Shown: positions 16,200-26,172, counted from the first letter of the stretch. The stretch: DNA of 64,000 bases from an uncultured Actinomyces sp. (GCA_938041695.1 CALISI010000017.1:9497-73496), one strand, 5' to 3'. The notes: a model not told the origin generated them from the letters alone. Translations and numbers: made by a program.

Positions 16200-16275
16200 G
16201 GCTCTGTAGCTCAGTTGGTAGAGCGTTCGACTGAAAATCGAAAGGTCACCGGATCGACGCCGGTCGGAGCCACCA
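16200..16275 (+). tRNA. tRNA-Phe (anticodon GAA), unusual T loop
   Basis: Acceptor GGCTCTG pairs with CGGAGCC (16265-16271). Anticodon stem TTCGA/TCGAA with loop CTGAAAA gives GAA. T stem ACCGG/CCGGT closes the loop ATCGACG, so position 54 is A instead of the near-universal T. Discriminator A, then encoded CCA. Confidence 0.94.
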
Positions 16276-16281
16276 GCAAGT

Positions 16282-16313
16282 CCCCGAAGCGTAAGCTTCG
16301 GGGCTTTCGTTTT
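16282..16313 (+). terminator. Rho-independent terminator of the tRNA cluster
   Basis: Stem CCCCGAAGC (16282-16290), loop GTAA, complement GCTTCGGGG (16295-16303), then CTTTCGTTTT. Confidence 0.9.
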
Positions 16314-16450
16314 GCCTGGCGACTACTGTGCGCCACCCGCCGCCTGTGGCGCGGTTGCAACTGCCCAACCAATGCGACAGCACGGACAACATCGGCGCGG
16401 GTGGCAACATCTAGAGCAGCTCCCTCTCATGTGCACACACCCTCTTCTGC

Positions 16451-16578
16451 GCACGTTAACCCCCTATTCCGCACGTCGGCCCTCTAATCCGCACGTTAAC
16501 CCGCTAATGCGAGCCTGGGCAGCCCCGCCCACGCCCCAAATAGCGGGTTAGCACTCGCAATAGCGGGCCCACGTGCGA
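16451..16578. repeat. 20-bp tandem repeats facing inverted copies
   Basis: Three direct 20-bp units at 16451-16470, 16471-16490 and 16491-16510 (GCACGTTAACCCGCTAATGC type) are followed, after a 28-bp centre, by two inverted units at 16539-16558 and 16559-16578 (AATAGCGGGTTAGCACTCGC type). The whole could fold into a long cruciform. No coding function is apparent. Confidence 0.75.
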
Positions 16579-16603
16579 ACAAAACCCATGCCAGAACACC
16601 ATT

Positions 16604-16682
16604 GCGCCCAAAACGCAGACCACCTCGCCCCCAACACACTATTTTCAAGGTTTTTCGCCGAAGTGGTCTGCGATTTGGGCGC
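16604..16682. repeat. Palindromic element A, copy 1
   Basis: 24-base arms at 16604-16627 and 16659-16682 pair at 22 of 24 positions around a 31-base loop. The arm core is GCAGACCACCTCG / CGAAGTGGTCTGC. A second copy is at 54011-54085. Part of the 16314-17612 gene-poor stretch. Confidence 0.75.
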
Positions 16683-16720
16683 CACACCTCCTCAAACCGT
16701 GACCCCATTGCCACCAAACG

Positions 16721-16795
16721 GGGGGATTTACGCCATCCAAGGCTCCGACACGCCGACTTCACACCGCCAGAGCGCTTCGCATGGCGCAAACCCCC
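16721..16795. repeat. Palindromic element B, copy 1
   Basis: Left arm GGGGGATTTACGCCAT (16721-16736) pairs with right arm ATGGCGCAAACCCCC (16781-16795). The loop carries CCGACACGCCGA, also present in copies at 17166 and 54127, while the stem sequence differs in both arms. Confidence 0.65.
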
Positions 16796-17165
16796 AACGC
16801 TTACCCCATCGGACGGGCCTGCGAGCCCAATTGCAGTGCCCATGGACGACTGGGCCAGGCCGCGATGCCCGCGGGTAGCAGCAGTTACGGTGTGGGAGTC
16901 GCCGCAACGCCTACAGAACCCGCCTCAGGGACCACAAGGACCCGCGGATCGAAGCCGCAACCCCCAAGGATGGTCACAGCACCCACCCCAGACAAATTTC
17001 GCAGGCAATTCCCCCACGACACGAATTGACACAGCCTCAAAACCCGCGGAATACCAACGATTAAATTGCAGCATCTGAAATTCATTCACAGGAATTGCAT
17101 GCGAAATTTCTGGCGACCACGAGACCCCGCAGCCCTATGGCGCGACCTCACCACTACCAATCAGA

Positions 17166-17239
17166 GGGAATTGCACGACACGGGCATCCGACACGCCGAT
17201 GACACGCCGCCAGAAGGCTTCATGTAGTGAAAACCCCCG
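17166..17239. repeat. Palindromic element B, copy 2
   Basis: Right arm GGCTTCATGTAGTGAAAACC (in 17217-17239) and left arm GGGAATTGCACGACACGGGC partly pair. It shares the loop core CCGACACGCCGA and the trailing CCCCCGACGCTTACCCC with copy 1. It sits at the truncated 5' side of a wall-protein remnant. Confidence 0.6.
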
Positions 17240-17254
17240 ACGCTTACCCCGCCA

Positions 17255-17496
17255 GTGACGCCGACTCCTTCGACTGTACCGACACCATCGGTCACACCGA
17301 CCCCGTCGGCCCCCTCGACGCCGGGCTCGTCCACTCCCCCGGCCACGCCACCCCTCCTTCGGCTCCCGCACCTTCGGCTCCCGCGCCGAAGCAGCTGGCT
17401 CGCACAGGCGCCGACATGGCTGGCACCCTCGCTGAGGTCGGCATGCTGAGCCTGCTGGGTGCACTGGCGGTGGCGGCTCGCCGACACGGAGCCTGA
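17255..17496 (+). pseudogene. Frameshifted C-terminal remnant of a sortase-anchored surface protein
   Basis: From 17255 one frame reads a Pro/Thr/Ser-rich wall-spanning stretch (TPTPSTVPTPSVTPTPS). Near the C-rich site at about 17343-17352 the coding sense passes to the neighbouring frame, which continues APSAPAPKQLARTG and then a hydrophobic segment and a basic end (AARRHGA) before TGA at 17494-17496. LARTG at 17395-17409 is a sortase motif of the LAxTG/LPxTG kind and the rest is a normal cell-wall sorting signal. There is no start, signal peptide or adhesive domain upstream; the 5' part is missing and repeats occupy its place. It is most likely a decayed surface-protein gene beside the CRISPR trailer end. 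Confidence 0.65.
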
Positions 17497-17612
17497 CCGT
17501 CCCAGCCTCCGCGTGAGGGTATGCATCGGACGCACTGAGTCCCGGCCTAGTATTGAACTGCGCTCCGAAACTTAGACGCTTAATATGGTAGCCGTTATGC
17601 GGCTTCCTGTAG

Positions 17613-20600
17613 GGCTCATCCCCGCTCACACGGGGAAAACACGGTGCACGCCACGACCTCGTCGACTGTGTCCGGCTCATCCCCGCTCACGCGGGGAAAA
17701 CACGCCCGAGGACCGCGCGCGTCTGCGTATCCAGGGCTCATCCCCGCTCACGCGGGGAAAACCTGCTTGTGGGTGTGCCGGTGACGCGTGAGGGCGGCTC
17801 ATCCCTGCTCACGCGGGGAAAACCATCTCACGATGTGGCGGCGGTGTGCGGTGTGGGGCTCATCCCCGCTCACGCGGGGAAAACGTATCCGCGTGCGGTT
17901 GAGTAGCCTCGTTGCTGGGCTCATCCCCGCTCACGCGGGGAAAACGGGCCGAACCAGCCGGGGAGCTGCTTCAGCGCGGGCTCATCCCCGCTCACGCGGG
18001 GAAAACATCTGGATCGGCGGGCCGCCGTACAGGCTGACGGGCTCATCCCCGCTCACGCGGGGAAAACGCGGCGAAGCGCTGCGGCGTCGATGGTAGTCGG
18101 GGCTCATCCCCGCTCACGCGGGGAAAACCGTGTGCGCGGGCATACGCCAGCCTCGCACTCGGGCTCATCCCCGCTCACGCGGGGAAAACTTCGTGAGCGG
18201 CACGCAGGCGCACGACGTGCGGGGCTCATCCCCGCTCACGCGGGGAAAACGAGCTGCTCGGTCGAGCCGCTCGGGTCGGTGGGGGCTCATCCCCGCTCAC
18301 GCGGGGAAAACCTCGACGGGTCAGGAGCTGGTCCTGGCCTCGCGGGCTCATCCCCGCTCACGCGGGGAAAACTTTGGGCAGAAGGCCAACGATCCGGGCG
18401 CGAAGGGCTCATCCCCGCTCACGCGGGGAAAACACGATGAGATCGCCGTCAGGTGTGCGGGTCGGGGGCTCATCCCCGCTCACGCGGGGAAAACAGCATC
18501 GGCGCATCGATCGTGACGTTATAGACGGGCTCATCCCCGCTCACGCGGGGAAAACTGAGCCTTGGTATGTCCGACTCTGTGGATAAGGGGCTCATCCCCG
18601 CTCACGCGGGGAAAACAATGCGTGACATAACTTACGCGAAAGTCATCTGGGCTCATCCCCGCTCACGCGGGGAAAACCCTTACACGGCCTCCCCCGAGCA
18701 GGACCCCAAGGGCTCATCCCCGCTCACGCGGGGAAAACCAACCCGCGCGTTTTCAAGCGTGTTGCGCCCACGGCTCATCCCCGCTCACGCGGGGAAAACT
18801 GGCGTGGCATAACCGTGCGCGCCGGGCGGGCGGGCTCATCCCCGCTCACGCGGGGAAAACGACCCCAAGGAACTGCCCGGCGTGGCAGGCGCGGGCTCAT
18901 CCCCGCTCACGCGGGGAAAACGTGGATGCGTGGAAGCGGCGCGCTCAGACGCTGGGCTCATCCCCGCTCACGCGGGGAAAACCGCTGATCGCTGCCGGCG
19001 TCCCCCTGCCCGTGGGGCTCATCCCCGCTCACGCGGGGAAAACCGAGTGCAAGCACGGCGAACCCTCATCCGACCGGGCTCATCCCCGCTCACGCGGGGA
19101 AAACACCAGATGAAGGCCTTTGCCGATACGGCGGCGTCGGCTCATCCCCGCTCACGCGGGGAAAACCACCGTCTTGACCCCTGTCGCCCGGGTGATCGCG
19201 GCTCATCCCCGCTCACGCGGGGAAAACAACCAGGAGAGGAGCTGAGCGGGAGAATTCGGGGGCTCATCCCCGCTCACGCGGGGAAAACCTCGCCCACGTG
19301 CAACGGTACGCCGACAACTTGGGCTCATCCCCGCTCACGCGGGGAAAACCCGTCGATGAAGTTCCTGAACGTCTCGGACTTGGGCTCATCCCCGCTCACG
19401 CGGGGAAAACGCGAGCTGACCGTGTACGAGTACAACATGGAGGGGCTCATCCCCGCTCACGCGGGGAAAACGCTGCTTCTGGTCCTGCCTTCGGGCGCGG
19501 TCCAGGGCTCATCCCCGCTCACGCGGGGAAAACTCACGAGAACGTCGGCAACGACAAGACCGTCGGGGCTCATCCCCGCTCACGCGGGGAAAACAACGGG
19601 TCAGTGTGGAGCCCGAGAAGCAGATCGGGCTCATCCCCGCTCACGCGGGGAAAACCATGGAGGAGGATACATGGGCGGCCGCCGAACGGGCTCATCCCCG
19701 CTCACGCGGGGAAAACCAATTCTGCATCGACTCGATGAATCGTAACGGAGGCTCATCCCCGCTCACGCGGGGAAAACGGCGCGTCCCGCTTGAACTCACC
19801 CTTGACGACCGGCTCATCCCCGCTCACGCGGGGAAAACATTTTTCGGCGTGAGTAGGGGCCTCCGTTTCGAGGCTCATCCCCGCTCACGCGGGGAAAACA
19901 CCAACGTGCGTAAGGGCCTGAACGCACTCGCGGGCTCATCCCCGCTCACGCGGGGAAAACCAGGTGAATCTGGTCCTCGATGACGGCGTCCAGGGCTCAT
20001 CCCCGCTCACGCGGGGAAAACCCAGGCCGCCCAGTCGCCGGGGGTGTCTGCGAGGGCTCATCCCCGCTCACGCGGGGAAAACGCAGGAAGGGCCAGGAAT
20101 GAACACCTACAGGTGGGCTCATCCCCGCTCACGCGGGGAAAACTCGACGTCGCCCAGCTCCTTGCGGACGGACTCGGGCTCATCCCCGCTCACGCGGGGA
20201 AAACCGAGCCTTACACACCAGCGTTCTTCCGCTCCTGGGCTCATCCCCGCTCACGCGGGGAAAACGGTTCGTCCGTGCGGCCCCGGCCTATGCGCGGGGG
20301 CTCATCCCCGCTCACGCGGGGAAAACTGGCCTGCGCGACCCCATGGGGGGCATTGCTTGGGCTCATCCCCGCTCACGCGGGGAAAACCCACACCTTCGAG
20401 GGCATCACACCAGTGGCGGAGGCTCATCCCCGCTCACGCGGGGAAAACTTCTTTGCCGAGCCGCTGGCGAAGACCGGCGCGGGCTCATCCCCGCTCACGC
20501 GGGGAAAACGCACAGAATGTTCTCGCCTGGGCAGCGGGCGAAAGGCTCATCCCCGCTCACGCGGGGAAAACTTCGACAAGGGAGCGGACGGACTCATGGC

Positions 20601-23319
20601 GTCGGGCTCATCCCCGCTCACGCGGGGAAAACCAAACGGTCCTTGATTTCGTTGATGGAGGTCATGGCTCATCCCCGCTCACGCGGGGAAAACCCCAGCA
20701 CGTCGCGGGCGACCGCCTGCGTGATGGGCTCATCCCCGCTCACGCGGGGAAAACCACACCGGACGGTGGGCGGGGCGCGGCCTCCAGGGCTCATCCCCGC
20801 TCACGCGGGGAAAACAAACATGGCTGGCATTACCGGTCAGGGCACGACGGCTCATCCCCGCTCACGCGGGGAAAACGGCGCAGCTCCAGGACGCGCCGCT
20901 GATCGGCGGGGCTCATCCCCGCTCACGCGGGGAAAACTCGCCCTCAAGGCCCTGGACGACACCAGGGCGGGGCTCATCCCCGCTCACGCGGGGAAAACAC
21001 GCGCGTCCGAGGGTCCGCGTATTCGACCTAGGGCTCATCCCCGCTCACGCGGGGAAAACAAGCCAACGTGCCGCTCGAGCAACGTCGTGCCCGGCTCATC
21101 CCCGCTCACGCGGGGAAAACGACCTCAACGAGACGGAGAAGCGCCGAGCGGAGGGCTCATCCCCGCTCACGCGGGGAAAACGCTCCGTTTGAGAGCGTGA
21201 TCGACTCCTGGCCGGGCTCATCCCCGCTCACGCGGGGAAAACGGTGGCTCCTCGGGTGATTGGAGTGCGGCGTAGGGCTCATCCCCGCTCACGCGGGGAA
21301 AACACGATCGCTTGCGCACCCACGCGGAGCGCCCCGGGCTCATCCCCGCTCACGCGGGGAAAACATATGGTCCTGGTGCGCCGGGGCGCCTTCTGCGGGC
21401 TCATCCCCGCTCACGCGGGGAAAACCGAGACCGCGTGCTGCTACGGCCTGCGGGTCGGTGGCTCATCCCCGCTCACGCGGGGAAAACGCATTCTGGCTCG
21501 GCATGCAGAGGGGCGCGTGCGGCTCATCCCCGCTCACGCGGGGAAAACACAACGTGTGCGGGCCCAACACCCAGGCACGTGGGCTCATCCCCGCTCACGC
21601 GGGGAAAACAACCAGCCGAGAAGCTGAGCCGTGCTCCCCGGGGGCTCATCCCCGCTCACGCGGGGAAAACACCCCACCGAGGTTGACGATTACGACGCCA
21701 TGGGGCTCATCCCCGCTCACGCGGGGAAAACCCACCTCCTCGATGACTCGAACGTCGTCGTCAGGGGCTCATCCCCGCTCACGCGGGGAAAACGATTGGG
21801 GCTGACGCGTGCGTGGATGCGCCGGGGGCTCATCCCCGCTCACGCGGGGAAAACCATCCAGTTCCGGCGGCGGGCATGTACTCCCGGGGCTCATCCCCGC
21901 TCACGCGGGGAAAACCCATGCCTTTGACCTCGCGGGCGAGGCTCTCGAGGCTCATCCCCGCTCACGCGGGGAAAACATCAAAGCCGCCGTGTCTGTCGTC
22001 GTGGAATGGGGCTCATCCCCGCTCACGCGGGGAAAACTCTGGTCTGCTCGGTCTCGATGCGGTGGATCGCGGCTCATCCCCGCTCACGCGGGGAAAACTA
22101 CGAACGCAAGACCGGACAGCCCATCACCTCGGGCTCATCCCCGCTCACGCGGGGAAAACTCGTTAATCGAGAGACGCGGGACCTTCTGAGCGGGCTCATC
22201 CCCGCTCACGCGGGGAAAACAGCGTATGCGGCCGCCGCCCAGGGGCTGGACGGGGCTCATCCCCGCTCACGCGGGGAAAACATCAAGGGGATGATCAGCT
22301 CCGTGCAGAGTGCGGGCTCATCCCCGCTCACGCGGGGAAAACGAGGGAAGCGCATGCCCTCGCCGACGAGGTGGGGGCTCATCCCCGCTCACGCGGGGAA
22401 AACGATGCCCCAATCCACTGGGGATAGACAATTTTGGGCTCATCCCCGCTCACGCGGGGAAAACTTGATGTAGGGGACGTACAGCCACCACGCGGCGGGC
22501 TCATCCCCGCTCACGCGGGGAAAACGGTCGGCATCTCGATGCGCACAGGGTCAGAGGAGGCTCATCCCCGCTCACGCGGGGAAAACCTCGCAGGTGTCAT
22601 CGGTGATGCGGGCGGTGAGGGCTCATCCCCGCTCACGCGGGGAAAACTGATTCTTGAACACATCCGCCACGCCCCACCAGGGCTCATCCCCGCTCACGCG
22701 GGGAAAACTGGGGGTAATATACACCACTCAATCCATACCCCGGCTCATCCCCGCTCACGCGGGGAAAACCTCAGTGTCGCGTATGGCGGACGGTATCAAG
22801 GGGGCTCATCCCCGCTCACGCGGGGAAAACCCGAGGTCAAGGGCTCCGCGTCCGAGGGGCGGAGGCTCATCCCCGCTCACGCGGGGAAAACTTCGGCTCG
22901 ATTAGAAAGGCCCGCAGCGGACGCGGCTCATCCCCGCTCACGCGGGGAAAACCTCTGCTTCCTCGTACTCGAGATCTCTGCCGTGGGCTCATCCCCGCTC
23001 ACGCGGGGAAAACTAAGGCGAACGACGAGTCGGCAGACTTCCCCGAGGCTCATCCCCGCTCACGCGGGGAAAACCCTCCTTGAGAGCGATCTTGGTGAGC
23101 TGGTAGAGGCTCATCCCCGCTCACGCGGGGAAAACGGCTCCGGGGTTTCGTCGTCCTGGCGGGTGACCTGGCTCATCCCCGCTCACGCGGGGAAAACGTG
23201 ATCGATTCCTGCCCGTTGACGTTACGGACGGGCTCATCCCCGCTCACGCGGGGAAAACGTTCGCCATGGCCGCAGGTGGCGGCGGCGTGTGGGCTCATCC
23301 CCGCTCACGCGGGGAAAAC
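17613..23319 (-). CRISPR. Type I-E CRISPR array, 94 repeats and 93 spacers
   Basis: Counted one by one, there are 94 copies of a 28-bp repeat with stem-forming core CCCCGCTCACGCGGGG, from 17613-17640 to 23292-23319. Spacers are 33 bp, except six of 34 bp (those ending before repeats at 19139, 19506, 20544, 21460, 21766 and 23170). Repeats are identical except the first (17613, A for G at position 18) and the fourth (17796, T for C at position 11). On the minus strand the repeat has the usual type I-E orientation (hairpin, then ATGAGCC as 5' handle), and degeneracy at the left end agrees with that being the trailer. So the array is read right to left, away from cas2. By hand count, about 69 of 93 spacers begin (minus strand) with C, probably the last base of the PAM, as G is in E. 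coli. Array size indicates long, active acquisition. Confidence 0.99.
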
Positions 23320-23324
23320 ACTTC

Positions 23325-23357
23325 CTGACCTGCGCTTTTATCGCGCAGATCGGTCAG
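23325..23357 (-). promoter_or_regulatory. Hairpin in the predicted CRISPR leader, overlapping the cas2 stop
   Basis: CTGCGC (23330-23335) pairs with GCGCAG (23343-23348) and the outer CTGAC (23325-23329) pairs with GTCAG (23353-23357) with a small bulge. The cas2 TAA is in the loop (23338-23340). Only 18 bp separate cas2 from the leader-end repeat, so the leader must overlap the 3' part of cas2. It could act as an adaptation landmark, promoter region or transcript end. Confidence 0.5.
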
Positions 23358-23742
23358 ATCTTGGAAAGCCTTGAGCTTTGCGCCTCTTCTGAAAGTTACT
23401 CATTGATGGACGCTTACGCAACTGACGCGCCGCAGGATCGGGTTCGGAGTATTGGCCTCGGCCTTCGGAGTAGTAGGGGCGCATCATGAGCGTCAGCCCA
23501 TCGAAATCGACGGGCTTCCAGGGATCACCCCACGTCAGGAACTCGAGGCCCTGTTCGTTGCGTGCCCGGTAGACCATGACGGCACGCCCTGTCTTCATGT
23601 TCTCGGTGACGATATCCCACAGGCGCTCACGGACCCGTGCGGACAACGTCCCTACGAATACCCCCGGGGAAATTTCCATCAACCATCGAGTCACGTGCCC
23701 GCGCAAACCTTCCGGGACAGCAGACAGCACGAGGACGATCAC
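23338..23742 (-). CDS. cas2: CRISPR-associated endoribonuclease-fold protein Cas2, type I-E
   Basis: A 134-residue protein of the CasE-type Cas2 family: it begins MIVLVLSAVPEGLRGHVTRW and contains PGVFVGTLSARVRERLWDIV, the conserved I-E Cas2 core. With Cas1 it forms the integrase complex that inserts new spacers, Cas2 being the structural bridge. The start is a GTG overlapping the cas1 stop (GTGA). Usual I-E Cas2 proteins are near 95 to 110 residues; this one has about 35 additional C-terminal residues rich in Arg, Ser and Gln whose DNA is also the predicted leader of the array, so the tail may be a by-product of leader sequence rather than a functional domain. Confidence 0.95.
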   Translation of the reverse strand: MIVLVLSAVPEGLRGHVTRWLMEISPGVFVGTLSARVRERLWDIVTENMKTGRAVMVYRARNEQGLEFLTWGDPWKPVDFDGLTLMMRPYYSEGRGQYSEPDPAARQLRKRPSMSNFQKRRKAQGFPRSDRSAR

Positions 23743-24698
23743 CAGGACCCGCTCTCCTCATACGCCACGCCCGCGGCAACTGTGCCCTCGCGGTCATCCC
23801 ACAGTCGCAAGTCGTCGACGATCAGGTCCTCGTCCTCAACATCCAAGGCACCTGACACCGACAGCAGACCCTTGATGTCCGCGACACACCGCTCGAGCAG
23901 ATGAAACTCTCGCACGGCATCGCGGACGGCCTTACGAGCGGCACTGCCCACGGCCTCGTCAGTCGGAGAAGCCGCGACATCAAAAGCGATCGGAATCGTG
24001 AGGTCGGCCTTGTACAGGTCCGCAATGTCGTACACAAATGACCGATAGTTCCCGTTGTGCACAAACCCCAGCCCGGGACTGCATCCCAGCGCGACGATGA
24101 CCGCGTGGACAATCCCGTAGATCGCCGAATTCGCAGCCGAGAGAGCCTGATTCACAACCGAACCATCCTCATAGTTCTCGGGATCGTACTCGCGTCGATC
24201 CCAGGGCACCCCCGTACGCTGCGAGTGCTCACGATACAAGCGACGCACCCGAGCGCCCTCGCGTCCCCTCAGCTGCTGAAGACTCAGCTTCGACACGTCC
24301 TCACCCGCAAAGCGCATCAAGTACATGTTGCGCGCAACAGTCAGACGCATCGACGGATCACTCACCGCGCGCGCCTGTGCCTCCAACAACCTCGAGGAAC
24401 GCGAGGGCGGTGAGCCGTGCGCGTAGTATCGCACCCCGTTCTCACCAACCCACACGATGGTCGATCCACTCTCGGAGAGGACAGACACCGCCGAGTGAGT
24501 GATCCGAACCCCGGGTCCCAGCAGCAGCACCGACAGCGCCGCCGCTGGGACGTGGGCGATTCCATGGCCATCAGCCACAGTGACCGCGTTCGAGTCACGA
24601 TTGATCGTGCACCGCTCGACGTAGAGGAACGTCAACCGGTCCCGAACTCGCACCAGGTCTTTCGGATCTGGGGGCTTCGCCCCGGGGATCGGTCTCAT
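23739..24698 (-). CDS. cas1: CRISPR integrase Cas1, type I-E
   Basis: A 319-residue I-E Cas1. The typical core is present: VNQALSAANSAIYGIVHAV, then GCSPGLGFVHNGN with the metal-binding histidine, and SFVYDIADLYKAD with the metal-binding aspartate. It catalyses transesterification of prespacer ends into the leader-proximal repeat together with Cas2. Length agrees with the family (about 300 to 320). Start ATG overlaps the cas6e stop by four bases. N-terminal residues DRLTFLYVERCTINRDSNAV are also family-like. All visible key residues are conserved, so adaptation is probably functional. Confidence 0.97.
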   Translation of the reverse strand: MRPIPGAKPPDPKDLVRVRDRLTFLYVERCTINRDSNAVTVADGHGIAHVPAAALSVLLLGPGVRITHSAVSVLSESGSTIVWVGENGVRYYAHGSPPSRSSRLLEAQARAVSDPSMRLTVARNMYLMRFAGEDVSKLSLQQLRGREGARVRRLYREHSQRTGVPWDRREYDPENYEDGSVVNQALSAANSAIYGIVHAVIVALGCSPGLGFVHNGNYRSFVYDIADLYKADLTIPIAFDVAASPTDEAVGSAARKAVRDAVREFHLLERCVADIKGLLSVSGALDVEDEDLIVDDLRLWDDREGTVAAGVAYEESGSW

Positions 24699-25444
24699 GG
24701 CCGAGCCAAGGTCATCAAACCGCAGCCGTAGGCCTTCCCGCGGCCGATTCCGTGAGTGAGGGCTCGGCGTAGAGCCTCAGTCTCCGTCACCTCAAGGACA
24801 CCCTCGAAGGTAGCGACCCCGAGGGTCACGCGACGCTCCCCACGCTTAAACTCAGCGATACTGCGTTCAACACCGTTGACCAGCAGATTCGCACCGTCGA
24901 CACGTTGCCCGTCGCTGTCCTCGAGAACCGGCAGGTCACCACCAAGCTCAGCGGAGGTGAGCACCCTGAACCCGCATTTCTCAGCGCGTTCGAGGACCCA
25001 CCGCGTCTGCTGATCCTGCGTGACGTGAGCGAGAACCTTCTTGCGTCCCCACGCATTGACCTGGCTGCCCTCCCGGAACGTCGGATTGACGCACAGGCGG
25101 AAACCCCACCGCTGCCCAGCCGACAGCCCCTCAAGGAAGGTGCTCATGTCGCGGATGACCACCCCTCCCTCGGTCGCGTAGCCAGCCTCCTCGACGATAT
25201 GCGAGGGATCCGGAGCAACCGGGCTCGAGATGTAGAGCGTGCACGAGGGGCTCCCCTGACGAGGAGCAGCTCCTCGAACGGCCGGCGGACGGTCCAAGCG
25301 CCAGAGAACCCGCGGAGCGCCGGAAACATCCAGCACGCCCGGAGGGAAGCAATTCAGCACAGCCGCGTGCAGCATCTGTCGACTGCGCATGAGCTGCTTC
25401 GCCCCACGACGGTGCGGGTTGAGGTAGATGCGTGTCAGATACAT
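24695..25444 (-). CDS. cas6e: crRNA-processing endonuclease Cas6e (CasE)
   Basis: A 249-residue Cas6e/Cse3. It cuts the pre-crRNA at the base of each repeat hairpin and stays bound as the head of Cascade. The catalytic histidine is visible at residue 26 (RQMLHAAV), the same position as in characterised Cas6e proteins, and the glycine-rich loop GIGRGKAYGCGLM lies near the C terminus. Opening MYLTRIYLNP is standard. It overlaps cas1 by four bases and cas5 by one base, so translation within the operon is coupled. Confidence 0.97.
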   Translation of the reverse strand: MYLTRIYLNPHRRGAKQLMRSRQMLHAAVLNCFPPGVLDVSGAPRVLWRLDRPPAVRGAAPRQGSPSCTLYISSPVAPDPSHIVEEAGYATEGGVVIRDMSTFLEGLSAGQRWGFRLCVNPTFREGSQVNAWGRKKVLAHVTQDQQTRWVLERAEKCGFRVLTSAELGGDLPVLEDSDGQRVDGANLLVNGVERSIAEFKRGERRVTLGVATFEGVLEVTETEALRRALTHGIGRGKAYGCGLMTLARP

Positions 25445-26172
25445 CAGAGCACCTCCATCGGATCATGCACGAGGCCGGGGTGGACCTGTGGCTTCGTCTC
25501 CACGTACTGCGGATTCTCCAGGTCGATATATGTCTCCTCGACGGTACGCAGGGTGTACTTGCGATTCTCCGAGTCGAAACTGATCGGCATATCCTGAAGC
25601 GTCTGCTGGGAGGTTTTCTCCACTTCAGGCGGAATAATCCCCAGATCCGCGACGACTCGCGTCCGAACGACATGATCGTGACGCTGCTTCTTCTGGTAGT
25701 AGGCCGAGGCCATCCACGGAGTTTCGCGCACAGCGTCCCACGCGCTGCCCTCGCGAACAGCGAGGCGCAGCGGCAGGGTCGGAGGGCACGAGCGGCGGCC
25801 GAGGTAGAGCGGAAACACCGGGCGAACAATTGCCTGCGCGAGTGCATCAATCATGTCGTCGGGTCCCTCGATGAAAGCTCCGAACGCAGCATCCGCCCGG
25901 TAGAAACGGTGCGATAGAGGCATCGACGTATCACCCCTATGCGCCGTGTGGAAGTCGTGGAGCAACTGCCCCGGTTGATCAACTCGGACGGCGACGCTCA
26001 GCTCAGCCAGGTCCTCGATGGGATCACTGCGCCTGCGCCCCTGCGCCGCACCGAGCAGACCGACCAGCGCACTTTTCGTGGGAAAAGCCTCCGTCGACCT
26101 GCGCGTGAATCGGCTGTCCACGCCCCACGATTGCATGGGACCCGCCAGCCTCAAGACGAGCACCGCACTCAT
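25444..26172 (-). CDS. cas5e: Cascade subunit Cas5e (CasD)
   Basis: A 242-residue I-E Cas5. It caps the 5' handle of the crRNA in Cascade. The N terminus LRLAGPMQSWGVDSRFTRR and the following TKSALVGLLGAA are the diagnostic RAMP motif of the family, and FPLYLGRRSCPPTLPL in the middle is likewise conserved. Four-base overlap with cas7. Contains a copy of CACGAGGCCGGGG near its 3' end (25469-25481), close to the dispersed motif described elsewhere. Confidence 0.96.
   Translation of the reverse strand: MSAVLVLRLAGPMQSWGVDSRFTRRSTEAFPTKSALVGLLGAAQGRRRSDPIEDLAELSVAVRVDQPGQLLHDFHTAHRGDTSMPLSHRFYRADAAFGAFIEGPDDMIDALAQAIVRPVFPLYLGRRSCPPTLPLRLAVREGSAWDAVRETPWMASAYYQKKQRHDHVVRTRVVADLGIIPPEVEKTSQQTLQDMPISFDSENRKYTLRTVEETYIDLENPQYVETKPQVHPGLVHDPMEVL

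Noticed and set aside
17585..23489. Many long plus-strand open frames with repeated AHPRSRGEN, GSSPLTRGK or GLIPAHAGKT
   Set aside because: They are translations of the CRISPR repeat in three frames; the period and stem make the array certain and no start or ribosome sites are convincing.
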